DNA of 64,000 bases, taken from contig NZ_FMZJ01000004.1 in the NCBI RefSeq assembly GCF_900101455.1, positions 62,001 through 126,000 of the forward strand, given 5' to 3'. The translations under genes were made by a program, and so were the position numbers. This document shows, piece after piece, positions 18,026-29,315 of the stretch (position 1 is its first letter; the number at the start of each line of letters is the position of its first letter). The notes beneath the pieces were generated by a model that saw nothing but the letters and a program-made list of their open reading frames with translations, was not told the DNA's origin and made no database searches. Origin of the DNA: Sphingomonas sp. YR710. Lineage in GTDB: Bacteria; Pseudomonadota; Alphaproteobacteria; Sphingomonadales; Sphingomonadaceae.

Positions 18026-19525
18026 ATGACAGGGGATGCCGCCGCGCGGGAGGCTACGAGTTCGATCAGGGCGATAACCGCGACAGCCCTGGCCTTCATT
18101 GCGCTGGCGCTGATCGCGAATGCGTTGCTGCGCGGTTCCTCGCTCGCCGAATATTGGACGGTGGAGCTGGCCGACCGGGCGGCTTATGGGGGCTTTGGGC
18201 CGCTGATCGTGCGCGGCTGGCTGCATGACACCCATCCTCCCCTTTTCAGCCTGTGGGCGACCCTGCTGACCACCATCGGCGTGACGTCTGTCCCGGCGGC
18301 CCGCCTGTTGAGCAATATACCGCCCTTAGTGTTGATGATCATGGCGGGATCGCGATTGTCTTCGCGGATATCGGGCGAAACCGCATTTCATGCCGCCCTG
18401 CTGTTGCTCGTCCTCTCGGTCCCTGCGACAGCCCTGGCCTTCGGCAATTACAATGCCGATTATTGGCAGGTCGCCGCACTGACGATGCTGGTGCAGATCG
18501 GCCGTCATATCGCGATGTCTGACGGCGATCTGCGGCGACGCGTGGATCGCGATATCATCCCGATCGCCATAATGGCATCGGCAGGGTCGATCATGCTCCA
18601 ATATGTGGGGGGCATGCTCGGTGTCGTACTCAGCCTCGCGATCATCCTTTGCGCGATGGCCAAGGGGTTCCGTCGGTGGGCCAAACTACTCAGCATGGCG
18701 GTTCTGATCTCCGGGCTCCTGACCTTGGCCTGCGCCTATCTGCAGGCCCGCGTCTGGGCATTGGAGATCGATCATAGCTGGTACGAAGGAGAGGCCGCAT
18801 CGGCCGCCGCAGTCATCGCGGGGCTGATCCTGGTGGCATTGCTCCATAATCCCCTTCCCTTCGTTGCCCTGAAATGGGTGCGGGACGATTGGACGAAACG
18901 CGACAGCGCCTTTGCCGGAATGATATTGGGCGCGCTTGCCGTGGCGTTGTTCCTGCTGTTCGAGATCAATGCCGAAAAACCGGTGATCGCCGAATCTTAT
19001 CTGGCGGGCCTTCCTGTTCTAATATGTGGCGCCCTCGCGGCACTGGCGGCAAGGCTCGCTCATGAACGCAGGCTCTTCATTCTGTTCGCCGCAATCGCAG
19101 TCGCTGTGGTGCTGATACCGTTCGTGGCCCACGGACCGGAGCGCCGCTGGCAGGCCAATGCCAAGCAAATCGGCAGGACCGTCGCCCTATGCCCCACGAC
19201 GACGGTTTATGCCGCGAGTGGCTGGGTATTGCGCGACGGCATCGCTTTCAAAACGGCGCGTCGCGATGACCCCATATATGCGCGCGGCTACCGCGGGCTT
19301 GGCGCAAGCCGGGGCTTCACGCCGCGCATGATCGGGGTTTCAGGTGGGGTGCAGGCCGTGAGCGGCGACTGCCCGACGCTGCTGTGGATCGAGCAGGTGC
19401 CACCTTCGATCAACCTCGCGCCATCGCGCATATTGTCCGCAGCCCGGCTCCATGGCCTCGAAAATACGAAATTGACCGTGCTGCGGAGCGAAACCGGTTT
19501 GATCGTCCGTTCCGATCGGCAATAA
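18026..19525 (+). CDS. Multi-pass membrane protein resembling GT39-type (PMT/ArnT-like) glycosyltransferases
   Basis: 499 residues, about ten hydrophobic segments, then a soluble C-terminal portion of about 130 residues. The first periplasmic loop has RGWLHDTHPPLFSLWATLL, matching the H-x-D-x-HPP(L/Y) feature of the GT-C dolichyl/undecaprenyl-phosphate-sugar transferases. The usual acidic residue of the first loop is plausible in EYWTVELADRAAYGG. This suggests transfer of a lipid-linked sugar in the periplasm, but sequence is divergent and I give no substrate. The next gene, mtgA, starts 10 bp after the stop, so they are likely co-transcribed. Confidence 0.6.
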   Translation: MTGDAAAREATSSIRAITATALAFIALALIANALLRGSSLAEYWTVELADRAAYGGFGPLIVRGWLHDTHPPLFSLWATLLTTIGVTSVPAARLLSNIPPLVLMIMAGSRLSSRISGETAFHAALLLLVLSVPATALAFGNYNADYWQVAALTMLVQIGRHIAMSDGDLRRRVDRDIIPIAIMASAGSIMLQYVGGMLGVVLSLAIILCAMAKGFRRWAKLLSMAVLISGLLTLACAYLQARVWALEIDHSWYEGEAASAAAVIAGLILVALLHNPLPFVALKWVRDDWTKRDSAFAGMILGALAVALFLLFEINAEKPVIAESYLAGLPVLICGALAALAARLAHERRLFILFAAIAVAVVLIPFVAHGPERRWQANAKQIGRTVALCPTTTVYAASGWVLRDGIAFKTARRDDPIYARGYRGLGASRGFTPRMIGVSGGVQAVSGDCPTLLWIEQVPPSINLAPSRILSAARLHGLENTKLTVLRSETGLIVRSDRQ

Positions 19526-19535
19526 ACCGGACGAT

Positions 19536-20231
19536 ATGGCCAAAACTTCGCTTCCCCGCCGCCTCCTGCACTGGATCGGTCGCGCGCTCATCATCTTCGT
19601 CGTCGGATCGGTCCTATGGGTCGCGATCTACCGGTTCGTCCCACCGCCGATCACGATCACGATGCTCGCCAACGCGGTCGACGGACGCGGTATCACGAAG
19701 GACTGGATGAGTCTCGATCGCATGGACCGATCGATGGCACGCGCCGCGATCGCCGCCGAAGATGGCAATTTCTGTACGCATCATGGATTTGATTTCAACG
19801 CGATACAGAAGGCTCTTCAAAGTAACATGGAAGGCGAACGCCGGATCCGGGGTGGATCGACGATCAGCCAGCAGACTGCCAAGAACGCCTTCCTGTGGCA
19901 GAATGGCGGTTATCTTCGCAAAGCCCTGGAGGCCTGGTTCACCGTCCTGATCGAACTGCTCTGGTCAAAGCACCGGATCATGGAAGTGTATCTCAACATC
20001 GCGGAGACCGGCATCGGCACTTATGGCGCCAATGCGGGCGCGATGCGCTACTTCCATCATGATGCCTCGCATCTGAACGCCGTCGAAGCCGCCCGGATCG
20101 CGGCCATCCTCCCCCTGCCGAAGAAGCGCGGCGCGGTGGCCCCGACGGGCTTCACCCGCCGTTATGGCGATCGTATCCAGCGCCGGATCGCGATCGTCCA
20201 GCGCAGCGGTTATGACGGCTGCCTGCGTTAG
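19536..20231 (+). CDS. mtgA: Monofunctional biosynthetic peptidoglycan glycosyltransferase
   Basis: 231 residues with one N-terminal transmembrane helix and a GT51 domain. Catalytic Glu75 is in AAIAAEDGNFCTHHGFDF, GGSTISQQTAKNAFLWQ is the second signature, and KHRIMEVYLNIAETGIGTYGANAGAMRYF and AARIAAILPLP follow. It polymerises lipid II into glycan strands at the periplasmic face of the inner membrane. Length matches family norms. It is 10 bp behind the GT39-like gene and converges with ybaB (2 bp between stops). Confidence 0.95.
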   Translation: MAKTSLPRRLLHWIGRALIIFVVGSVLWVAIYRFVPPPITITMLANAVDGRGITKDWMSLDRMDRSMARAAIAAEDGNFCTHHGFDFNAIQKALQSNMEGERRIRGGSTISQQTAKNAFLWQNGGYLRKALEAWFTVLIELLWSKHRIMEVYLNIAETGIGTYGANAGAMRYFHHDASHLNAVEAARIAAILPLPKKRGAVAPTGFTRRYGDRIQRRIAIVQRSGYDGCLR

Positions 20232-20233
20232 GT

Positions 20234-20575
20234 TCAGTTACCGAACGGCAGCTTGAACCCGGCCGGCAGTGGCAGGCCCTGCGTCATCTTGCTCATCTCC
20301 GCATTGGAGACGCTATCCGCCTTGCTGCGCGCATCGTTGAGCGCGGCTGCGATCAGATCCTCGAGCATCTGCTTTTCGGAAGGCTGAAGCAGCGATTCGT
20401 CGATGTTGACGCCGATGATCCGGCCCTTGGCGGTGGCGCGAATCGTAACAAGGCCTCCGCCCGAGACGCCTTCCACCTCGAGCTTGTCGAGCGTGGCCTG
20501 CGCCTGCTCCATCTGGGTCTGGATCGTCTGGGCCGCGTTCTGCGCGGCAGCGATCATTTCGTCGAGGCTTTTCAT
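20234..20575 (-). CDS. ybaB: YbaB/EbfC nucleoid-associated protein
   Basis: 113 residues: MKSLDEMIAAAQNAAQTIQTQMEQAQATLDKLEVEGVSGGGLVTI is the typical helical start followed by the GGG-V turn, then ATAKGRIIGVNIDESLL and MLEDLIAAALNDARSKAD. A dimeric DNA-binding protein with a proposed role in chromosome structure or recombination. The start codon overlaps the dnaX stop (ATGA), the classic dnaX-ybaB arrangement, though recR does not follow here because mtgA converges. Confidence 0.93.
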   Translation of the reverse strand: MKSLDEMIAAAQNAAQTIQTQMEQAQATLDKLEVEGVSGGGLVTIRATAKGRIIGVNIDESLLQPSEKQMLEDLIAAALNDARSKADSVSNAEMSKMTQGLPLPAGFKLPFGN

Positions 20576-22170
20576 GATGCGAGACTCCGTATTTCGGCAA
20601 CGCTGTAGTCGATCAGTTCGGCCTCGGGGAAGGCCTCCAGTGCCGCGCGAATGATCGGCATCGCCAATACCGCTGCGCGCGCCGATTCCTCATTCGCTTT
20701 TTCAACCGCCAGCAGCGTCAGTTCCGCTTCGCCCTCGGTGAGGCTGATCGTCCAGCGCTGCCCGGTCAGGTCGCGGAGGGCCGCCGACAGGTCGGCGACG
20801 AATGTCGCGGGCAGGCGCGGATGCGGTGCGATCGCCAGATCAGCGCCGTTCAACCGGATCACGCCGGCATAATCGTGGAACTGCTGGGACAGCAAGGGAT
20901 GCCGGGTCGCCAGCAGATCATGGACGGCGCGCGTATCCGCCGGCAAGGCGAGCAGCGGGGCCTGGCTTTCGCTCGGTGCCGCCGGGGCCGGAGGCGCCCC
21001 CGCCATGGCGAATTCACCGGCCGCCAGCTTGCGTGCGAGTTCGCCCGGATCCGGCAACTGGCTGGCATGGACGATGCGGAGCAGCGCCATTTCGGCGGCC
21101 TCGATCGGCATCGCCGCCGATTGCACCTCGCCATGTCCCTTGAGCAGCAATTGCCACAGCCGGTGCAGCGGCGCGAAGCCGAGCTTGGCGGCCCATTCGG
21201 CAAAGGCCTCGCGCTCCTCGACCGACAAGGCAGGATCGTCGACGGTGGCCACCTTCGCGCGGGTCACGCCGTGGCAGGTTTCGAGCAGACCGTGGAACAG
21301 CGATGCCGGCTCGACCCCCAGATCATGCTGCCCGCGAACACCGTCGAGCACAGCCTTCGCATCGCCGGCAAGCAGATCGCCGAACAGCCGCCGGATCGCG
21401 CCGCGATCGGACAGGCCCAGCATGTCACGCACCTGCTGCGCCTCGACGATGCCCGATCCGTGGGCGATCGCCTGATCGAGGATGGACAGGCCATCGCGCG
21501 CCGATCCTTCGGCCGCGCGCGCGATCAGCGCCAGCGCCTCGGGCTCGGCTTCGACCTGTTCGGCGGCGACCACCGATGCGAAATGGGCGGCGAGCTTGTC
21601 GGCCGGAATGCGGCGCAGATCGAAACGCTGGCAGCGCGACAGCACGGTGATCGGCACCTTGTTCACCTCGGTGGTGGCGAACAGGAACTTCACATGCGCC
21701 GGTGGCTCCTCGAGCGTCTTCAGCAGGCCGTTGAACGCGGCCTTGGAGAGCATATGGACTTCGTCGATGATATAGATCTTGTAGCGCGCCGATACCGACG
21801 AATAGCGCACCGCTTCGATGATCTCACGGATATCATCGATGCCGGTATGGCTGGCAGCGTCCATTTCGACGACATCGATGTGCCGCCCCTCGGCGATCGC
21901 CCGGCATGGTTCGCACACGCCGCACGGATCGATCGTCGGGCCGCCCTGCCCGTCCGGCCCGATGCAATTGAGCGCCTTGGCGATCAGCCGCGCTGTCGAC
22001 GTCTTGCCGACCCCGCGGACCCCGGTGAGCAGGAATGCATGCGCGAGCCGCCCGCGTTTGATCGCGTTGGCGAGCGTCGTCACCATCGCGTCCTGGCCGA
22101 TCAGCTCGGCGAAGTTCTGCGGCCGATATTTGCGCGCGAGGACGCGGTAGGGTTGCGTGGATTCGGACAT
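20572..22170 (-). CDS. dnaX: DNA polymerase III subunit gamma/tau
   Basis: 532 residues. Clamp-loader ATPase: Walker A at 50-58 (GVRGVGKTS), four zinc cysteines (C69, C83, C86, C89), a Walker B IIDEVHMLS, a sensor FATTEVNKVP and a domain III around SILDQAIAHG. The tau-like C-terminal part is short, with a Pro/Ala linker at about 390. No obvious poly-A slippery site for a gamma product was noticed. It lacks a clear Shine-Dalgarno: the start follows CTCCCCCC. Palindromic element 22224-22363 lies between this start and the ppdK stop. Confidence 0.95.
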   Translation of the reverse strand: MSESTQPYRVLARKYRPQNFAELIGQDAMVTTLANAIKRGRLAHAFLLTGVRGVGKTSTARLIAKALNCIGPDGQGGPTIDPCGVCEPCRAIAEGRHIDVVEMDAASHTGIDDIREIIEAVRYSSVSARYKIYIIDEVHMLSKAAFNGLLKTLEEPPAHVKFLFATTEVNKVPITVLSRCQRFDLRRIPADKLAAHFASVVAAEQVEAEPEALALIARAAEGSARDGLSILDQAIAHGSGIVEAQQVRDMLGLSDRGAIRRLFGDLLAGDAKAVLDGVRGQHDLGVEPASLFHGLLETCHGVTRAKVATVDDPALSVEEREAFAEWAAKLGFAPLHRLWQLLLKGHGEVQSAAMPIEAAEMALLRIVHASQLPDPGELARKLAAGEFAMAGAPPAPAAPSESQAPLLALPADTRAVHDLLATRHPLLSQQFHDYAGVIRLNGADLAIAPHPRLPATFVADLSAALRDLTGQRWTISLTEGEAELTLLAVEKANEESARAAVLAMPIIRAALEAFPEAELIDYSVAEIRSLAS

Positions 22171-22223
22171 GGGGGGAGTCTAGTGGCTGGGTCCGTAATT
22201 GTCGAAGGTCTTCCTCACCAACT

Positions 22224-22363
22224 CCCCTCCCTGCAAGGGAGGGGCTAGGGGGTGGGTAATGACTGAAGCGGCTCGATGCCGCTGAGGTCATATTTCGCCG
22301 GACGTACGGGACGCTCGCTATGCTCGCGACCCACCCCTCGATCCCCTCCCTTGCAGGGAGGGG
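22224..22363. repeat. Palindromic element A between ppdK and dnaX
   Basis: 140 bp with terminal inverted repeats of about 35 bp. The left arm begins CCCCTCCCTGCAAGGGAGGG and runs to a GGGGTGGGT end; the right arm is its near-perfect reverse complement. Each arm is itself a small hairpin. A 28-bp core at 22310-22337 is identical to 29395-29422 in element E, so A and E are one subfamily. It is noncoding, lying 8 bp past the ppdK stop. Confidence 0.85.
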
Positions 22364-22371
22364 AAAGTGGC

Positions 22372-25041
<2,670 letters not shown>

Positions 25042-25097
25042 CACGCGTCACTTTCCCCTGCACGGCCCGCCCCCTTTTTGGAGGCTTGGCAATCGAA

Positions 25098-27305
25098 TCA
25101 ACCTTCTATTTTCGAGAAGTCAGCCACCTTGTGCACTGCAGCACGAATTTTTTCAAGAATGGCGAGACGGGTTAACCTTTTTTCAGGGTTAACGTCGTTC
25201 ACGGTGACGTCGGTGAAGAACGCGTCGATCGGCCCGCGGAGCGTGGCGAGCGCGGTCATGGCGCCGGCGAAGTCTTCGGCTGCGATGGCGGCGGTGGCGC
25301 GGGGTTCGGCAGATTCGAGCGCGGCGATGAGCGCGGCTTCGGCGGGTTCGAACATATAGCCCTCGCCCCCGCTTGCGGGGGAGAGGGTTGGGAGAGGGGG
25401 CAGTGGGGAAGAGGTTCGCGACAGAGCCTCCAGCGCGGCCCCCTCTCCCCGACCCTCTCCCCCTAAAGGGGGCGAGGGAGCAGCACGCTCTTCCTTCTTC
25501 AGGATATTCGCCGCGCGCTTGTAGCCGGCGAGCAGGTTCACACCGTCTTCGCTCGTAACGAACGCCTGTAGTGCCTTTACCCGCGCGAGCAGGCGAACGA
25601 GGTCATCCTCACCGCCCAGCGCGAAAACGGCATCGATAAGGTCATGGCGAATGCCAGCTTCACGTTGTTGAACCTTGAGGCGATCGGCGAAAAAATCGAG
25701 CAGGTCGGCAGGGATCGCAAAGCGCAGGCCGTTGTCGGTGAGCAGCCGGATCACGCCGAGCGCGGAACGACGAAGCGCGAAGGGATCCTTCGATCCGGTC
25801 GGCGTCTCACCGATTGCGAAGAACTGCTTCAGGCTATCCAGCTTATCCGCCAAACTCACCGCCACCGTCACCGGCGCGGTCGGCACGTCATCGCCCTGCC
25901 CGACCGGCTTGTAATGATCGCGGATCGCGTCGGCGACGGCGTCTGGCAGCCCTTCTGCCCGCGCATAATAGCCGCCCATGATGCCCTGAAGCTCGGGGAA
26001 TTCGCCGACCATGCCGGTGACGAGATCCGCCTTGCAGAGGCGCGCGGCCTGTTCGGCCTGATCGGCCAGTAAAACCCTCTCCCGTTCGGGAGAGGGTTGG
26101 GTGAGGGTTTCCGAACCATGAGGTTGGACGCTCGGCTGCGCCTCGCTCCCCCTCACCCAACCCTCTCCCCGCAGGGGAGAGGGCTTTATGATCCCTTCTT
26201 CGACCAGCCACCGCGCCAGCTTCGCCACCCGATCGACCTTGTCGGCGACCGTGCCGAGCTTCTCGTGAAACACGATCTGATCGAGCTTCTTCGCGCTCTC
26301 CGCGAGTGGAACCTTCAGGTCCTGCTCCCAGAAGAATTTCGCATCGGACAGCCGCGCCGCCAGCACCTTGCGGTTGCCCGCAACGATCGCCGTCCCGCCA
26401 TCGCTGGCGACGATATTCGCGGTGCAGATGAAGTTCGGCGCGAGCCTCCCCTCACCATCCGTGCAGGCGAAGTATTTCTGGTTGGTGCGCATGGTAAGCT
26501 GGATCACCTCGCGCGGCACCGCGAGGAACGCGGGGTCGAAGCTGCCGAGCAACGGCACCGGCCATTCGGTCAGCCCGGCATTCTCCGCGACCAGCCCTTC
26601 GTCGGGCACCACCGTCAGGCCCGCCGTCGCCGCGACAGCCGCCGCACCCTCGCGGATGATCCGGCGGCGCTCATCGGCGTCCACGATCACATGGCAGGCC
26701 CGCAGCTTGGCCGCATAGTCGTCGGCGTTGCCGATCGTGATCGGCCCCGCATGATGGAATCGGTGGCCGACCGTCGCCGAGCGGCTGACGATGCCGTCGA
26801 TCTCCAGCTGCACGACATCGTCGCCGAGCAACGCCACGATCCCCTGCAGCGGGCGTACCCAGCGCAACGAGGCTGTGGACGATGACGCGGTGCCCCAGCG
26901 CATCGATTTCGGCCAGGGAAAAGCGCGGATGATCGCGGGGATCGCCTCGGCAAGCACATCGGCGGTCGCGCGGCCCGGCTTTTCGATCACAGCGAACAGC
27001 ACGCCGTCGCGATCGACGAGTTGCTCGCGTGCAAGGCCGGTCTTGCGCAGGAAGCCTTCGAGTGCCTGCGGGGGCGCCGAAGACCGCGGGCCCTTGATCT
27101 CCTCCGACACCGCCGCCGTCTCCAGCGGCAGACCGCGCGCGATCAAGGCAAGCCGGCGCGGCGTGACATAAGAGACAAGCGCGTCGGCCTTGAGCCCGGC
27201 CTTCGCCAGCTCCTCGGTGAACAGCCGCGCCAGATCGGCGCTCGCTTTCTCCTGCATGCGGGCCGGAATTTCCTCGGAGAGGAGTTCGAGCAGGAAATCA
27301 GTCAT
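25098..27305 (-). CDS. glyS: Glycyl-tRNA synthetase beta subunit with two in-frame palindromic-element insertions
   Basis: 735 residues from the ATG at 27305 (MTDFLLELLSEEIPARMQ); the open frame further upstream is only the translated palindromic element D. Family blocks are intact: YVTPRRLALIARGLP, PKSMRWG, FHEKLGTVADKVDR, KADLVTGMVGEFPELQGIMGGYYA, and a C-terminal FFTDVTVND anticodon-binding part. About 37 extra residues near 375-411 (PSPLRGEGWVRG ... TQPSPERER) and 40 near 610-649 (PSPPLGGEGRGEG ... LSPASGGEG) are translations of palindromic elements C and B. The protein is thus about 45 residues longer than E. coli GlyS despite otherwise normal content. The Shine-Dalgarno GGGGAGGAATT is the tip of element D. 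Confidence 0.95.
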   Translation of the reverse strand: MTDFLLELLSEEIPARMQEKASADLARLFTEELAKAGLKADALVSYVTPRRLALIARGLPLETAAVSEEIKGPRSSAPPQALEGFLRKTGLAREQLVDRDGVLFAVIEKPGRATADVLAEAIPAIIRAFPWPKSMRWGTASSSTASLRWVRPLQGIVALLGDDVVQLEIDGIVSRSATVGHRFHHAGPITIGNADDYAAKLRACHVIVDADERRRIIREGAAAVAATAGLTVVPDEGLVAENAGLTEWPVPLLGSFDPAFLAVPREVIQLTMRTNQKYFACTDGEGRLAPNFICTANIVASDGGTAIVAGNRKVLAARLSDAKFFWEQDLKVPLAESAKKLDQIVFHEKLGTVADKVDRVAKLARWLVEEGIIKPSPLRGEGWVRGSEAQPSVQPHGSETLTQPSPERERVLLADQAEQAARLCKADLVTGMVGEFPELQGIMGGYYARAEGLPDAVADAIRDHYKPVGQGDDVPTAPVTVAVSLADKLDSLKQFFAIGETPTGSKDPFALRRSALGVIRLLTDNGLRFAIPADLLDFFADRLKVQQREAGIRHDLIDAVFALGGEDDLVRLLARVKALQAFVTSEDGVNLLAGYKRAANILKKEERAAPSPPLGGEGRGEGAALEALSRTSSPLPPLPTLSPASGGEGYMFEPAEAALIAALESAEPRATAAIAAEDFAGAMTALATLRGPIDAFFTDVTVNDVNPEKRLTRLAILEKIRAAVHKVADFSKIEG
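25360..25478. repeat. Palindromic element B, inserted in frame in glyS
   Basis: 119 bp. The left arm starts CCCTCGCCCCCGCTTGCGGG and ends AGAGGGGG near 25410; the right arm (from about 25440 to 25478) is the near reverse complement. It is entirely inside glyS and open in the coding frame, giving about 40 residues at 610-649, between conserved YKRAANILKKE and FEPAEAALIAAL. Same subfamily as element H (shared ends CCCTCGCCC and GGGCGAGGG) and close to element C. Confidence 0.88.
26073..26181. repeat. Palindromic element C, inserted in frame in glyS
   Basis: 109 bp with 33-34-bp arms: CCCTCTCCCGTTCGGGAGAG... on the left matches the reverse complement of the right arm with only a one-base indel and central changes. 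Both arms contain GGTTGGGTGAGGG or its complement. It encodes about 37 residues (375-411 of GlyS) between IIK and LADQAEQAARLCKADL, a place where other GlyS proteins have a short loop. Confidence 0.88.
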
Positions 27306-27308
27306 GGA

Positions 27309-27435
27309 AATTCCTCCCCGGAACGGGGAGGGGGACCGCTCGCAGAGCGGTGGAGGGGGCGGCGGCGAAGACGCCGCTGCGCGGCGCCCCTCCACCATGC
27401 TGCGCATGGTCCCCCTCCCCGTTCCGGGGAGGAAT
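27309..27435. repeat. Palindromic element D between glyQ and glyS
   Basis: 127 bp with 50-bp arms. Both begin AATTCCTCCCCGGAACGGGG, and they differ only within a small inner hairpin: ACCGCTC-GCA-GAGCGGT in one arm, ACCATGC-TGC-GCATGGT in the other orientation. Each keeps its own pairing. On the minus strand the element fills most of the glyQ-glyS gap, and its end provides GGAGGAATT as the glyS ribosome binding site. Confidence 0.88.
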
Positions 27436-27449
27436 TGCAAAAATCATCC

Positions 27450-28325
27450 TCATGCCTCCCACCCGTTATGCGTCATCCAGGCGGCACAAGCGCCTTTGGT
27501 CAGTTCGCGCACCCGGCCGATATAGGCCTGCCGCTCGGCGACCGAGATCACGCCGCGCGCCTGCAACGTATTGAAGATATGGCTCGCCTTGATCGCCTGG
27601 TCATAAGCCGGCAGTGGGAGCGGCGTGTCGCGATCGAGCAACGCCTTGCACTCCTCGGCCGCATCGCGGAACCAGCGGAACAGAGTCTCGGTGTTCGCCG
27701 CCTCGAAATTATAGGCGCTGAACTGGCGCTCATTTTCGAGAAAGACGTCACCATAGCTCACGCCATCATCGTTGAACGCGAGATCATAGACGTTGTCGAT
27801 GCCCTGGATATAGGTGGCCAGCCGTTCGAGCCCATAGGTCAGCTCGCCGGACACCGGCTTGCAATCGAAGCCGCCGACCTGCTGGAAATAGGTGAACTGG
27901 CTTACCTCCATTCCGTCGCACCAGACCTCCCAGCCCAGTCCCCAGGCGCCCAACGTCGGACTTTCCCAATCATCCTCGACGAAGCGGATATCGTGCGCGA
28001 GCGGATCGATGCCGATCTTCGCGAGGCTGCCGAGATAGAGCTCCTGCAGGTTTGCGGGCGATGGCTTCAATATCACCTGATATTGATAATAATGGCCGAG
28101 CCGGTTCGGATTTTCGCCATAGCGGCCATCGGTCGGGCGGCGCGACGGCTGGACATAGGCCGCTTTCCACGGTTTCGGGCCGAGCGCACGCAAGGTCGTC
28201 GCCGGGTGGAAGGTACCCGCGCCCATCTCGACATCATAAGGCTGCAGGATCACGCACCCCTGATTGGCCCAATAATCGTGGAGCGTCAGGATCAGGCGTT
28301 GGAACGAGAGCGGCTTGTCGGCCAA
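27450..28325 (-). CDS. glyQ: Glycyl-tRNA synthetase alpha subunit, probable TTG start
   Basis: 291 residues. No ATG lies near the family N-terminus. A TTG at 28325 with AAGGG seven nt upstream gives [19 protein letters not shown], which lines up with the usual start; a second TTG further upstream (28391) is less likely. The class II core is complete: [37 protein letters not shown] and FTYFQQVGG, with the C-terminal helices after. It pairs with GlyS as an alpha2beta2 enzyme charging tRNA-Gly. Operon order is glyQ, element D, glyS. Confidence 0.94.
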   Translation of the reverse strand: MADKPLSFQRLILTLHDYWANQGCVILQPYDVEMGAGTFHPATTLRALGPKPWKAAYVQPSRRPTDGRYGENPNRLGHYYQYQVILKPSPANLQELYLGSLAKIGIDPLAHDIRFVEDDWESPTLGAWGLGWEVWCDGMEVSQFTYFQQVGGFDCKPVSGELTYGLERLATYIQGIDNVYDLAFNDDGVSYGDVFLENERQFSAYNFEAANTETLFRWFRDAAEECKALLDRDTPLPLPAYDQAIKASHIFNTLQARGVISVAERQAYIGRVRELTKGACAAWMTHNGWEA

Positions 28326-28444
28326 TTTACTGCCCTTCAAAGGCTGGTGGAAAGTCGCCCGCCCTTTGCGGCATGGTCTCAAGCGGGTCAAGCAATCGGG
28401 CCGGCCCCTTATAATATGCGCGCGCCGATCCTACACTGAACGGC

Positions 28445-29305
28445 ATGAGATTCCTGCGCCGTGCCCTCGCCATCCTGCTTGCCATCCTCTCCGCCCAACC
28501 CGCGCTTGCCGCGCCGGCTTTGTGGAAGATTGCGCACGATAACACGACCATCTATCTGTTCGGGACGATCCATGCGCTCCCGCCGGGCTATAAATGGCAG
28601 GGACCCACGCTCGAAAAAGCCTTTGCGTCCGCCGACACTCTGGTGATCGAAACGTTGATCGACAAAGATCCGCAGGCGATCGCGCGGCTGTTTCCCTCGC
28701 CCGATCCAACCTTGCCGCCGATCCTGCAGCGCGTCCCCGAAAAGAGCCGGGCACCGCTGGCCGCGATGATCGCGAAGGCGGGGCTCGGCGCGAACCAGCT
28801 CGATCAGATGCCGACCTGGCAGGCCGCCTTCATGATGATGGGTGCGATGATGCGCGATCTGGGCGTCGATCGCGGCAGCGGCGTCGAACAGACACTCGAC
28901 AAGCGCTTCACCACCGCGACCAAAAGGATCGAGGGACTCGAGACCACGTCGCAGCAGCTCGGCTATTTCGCGGCCTTGTCCGAGGCCGATCAGCGCGAAT
29001 TGCTGACCGGCCTCGTCGACGGATCAGGTGACGCGAAGACCGACTATGCCAAGATGATCGCCGCCTGGTCGAGCGGGGACGAAAAGGCGCTGGCCCAGGT
29101 TGTCGCCGACGACGAGGATCTGAGCCCGCATCTGCGCGACGTGCTGCTCAAGGAGCGCAATGCAAACTGGGCGAAATGGCTCAAGGCGCGGCTCGATCGG
29201 CCGGGCACTGTGCTGGTCGCGGTCGGCGCCGGGCATCTGGCTGGGCCAATGTCCGTGCAGAAGATGCTGGAGAGCGCCGGCGTGAAGGTCGAACGGGTGC
29301 AATAG
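28445..29305 (+). CDS. TraB/GumN family protein, exported
   Basis: 286 residues: signal peptide MRFLRRALAILLAILSAQPALA, then ALWKIAHDNTTIYLFGTIHALPPGYKWQGPTLEKAFASADTLVIET, the TraB/GumN (PF01963-like) opening with its GTIHALP motif. The C-terminal VLVAVGAGHLAGPMSVQKMLESAGV carries the conserved GAGHL. The family is related to the erythromycin-esterase/TIKI fold, possibly metal-dependent proteases, and bacterial roles are mostly unknown. It is divergent from glyQ (119 bp apart) and followed by element E. Confidence 0.87.
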   Translation: MRFLRRALAILLAILSAQPALAAPALWKIAHDNTTIYLFGTIHALPPGYKWQGPTLEKAFASADTLVIETLIDKDPQAIARLFPSPDPTLPPILQRVPEKSRAPLAAMIAKAGLGANQLDQMPTWQAAFMMMGAMMRDLGVDRGSGVEQTLDKRFTTATKRIEGLETTSQQLGYFAALSEADQRELLTGLVDGSGDAKTDYAKMIAAWSSGDEKALAQVVADDEDLSPHLRDVLLKERNANWAKWLKARLDRPGTVLVAVGAGHLAGPMSVQKMLESAGVKVERVQ

Positions 29306-29315
29306 CGAAATTCGT

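Noticed and set aside
27306-27440. 45-codon N-terminal extension of glyS
   Set aside because: The extension translates palindromic element D and has no GlyS homology; the ATG at 27305 has an ideal Shine-Dalgarno and the family start.
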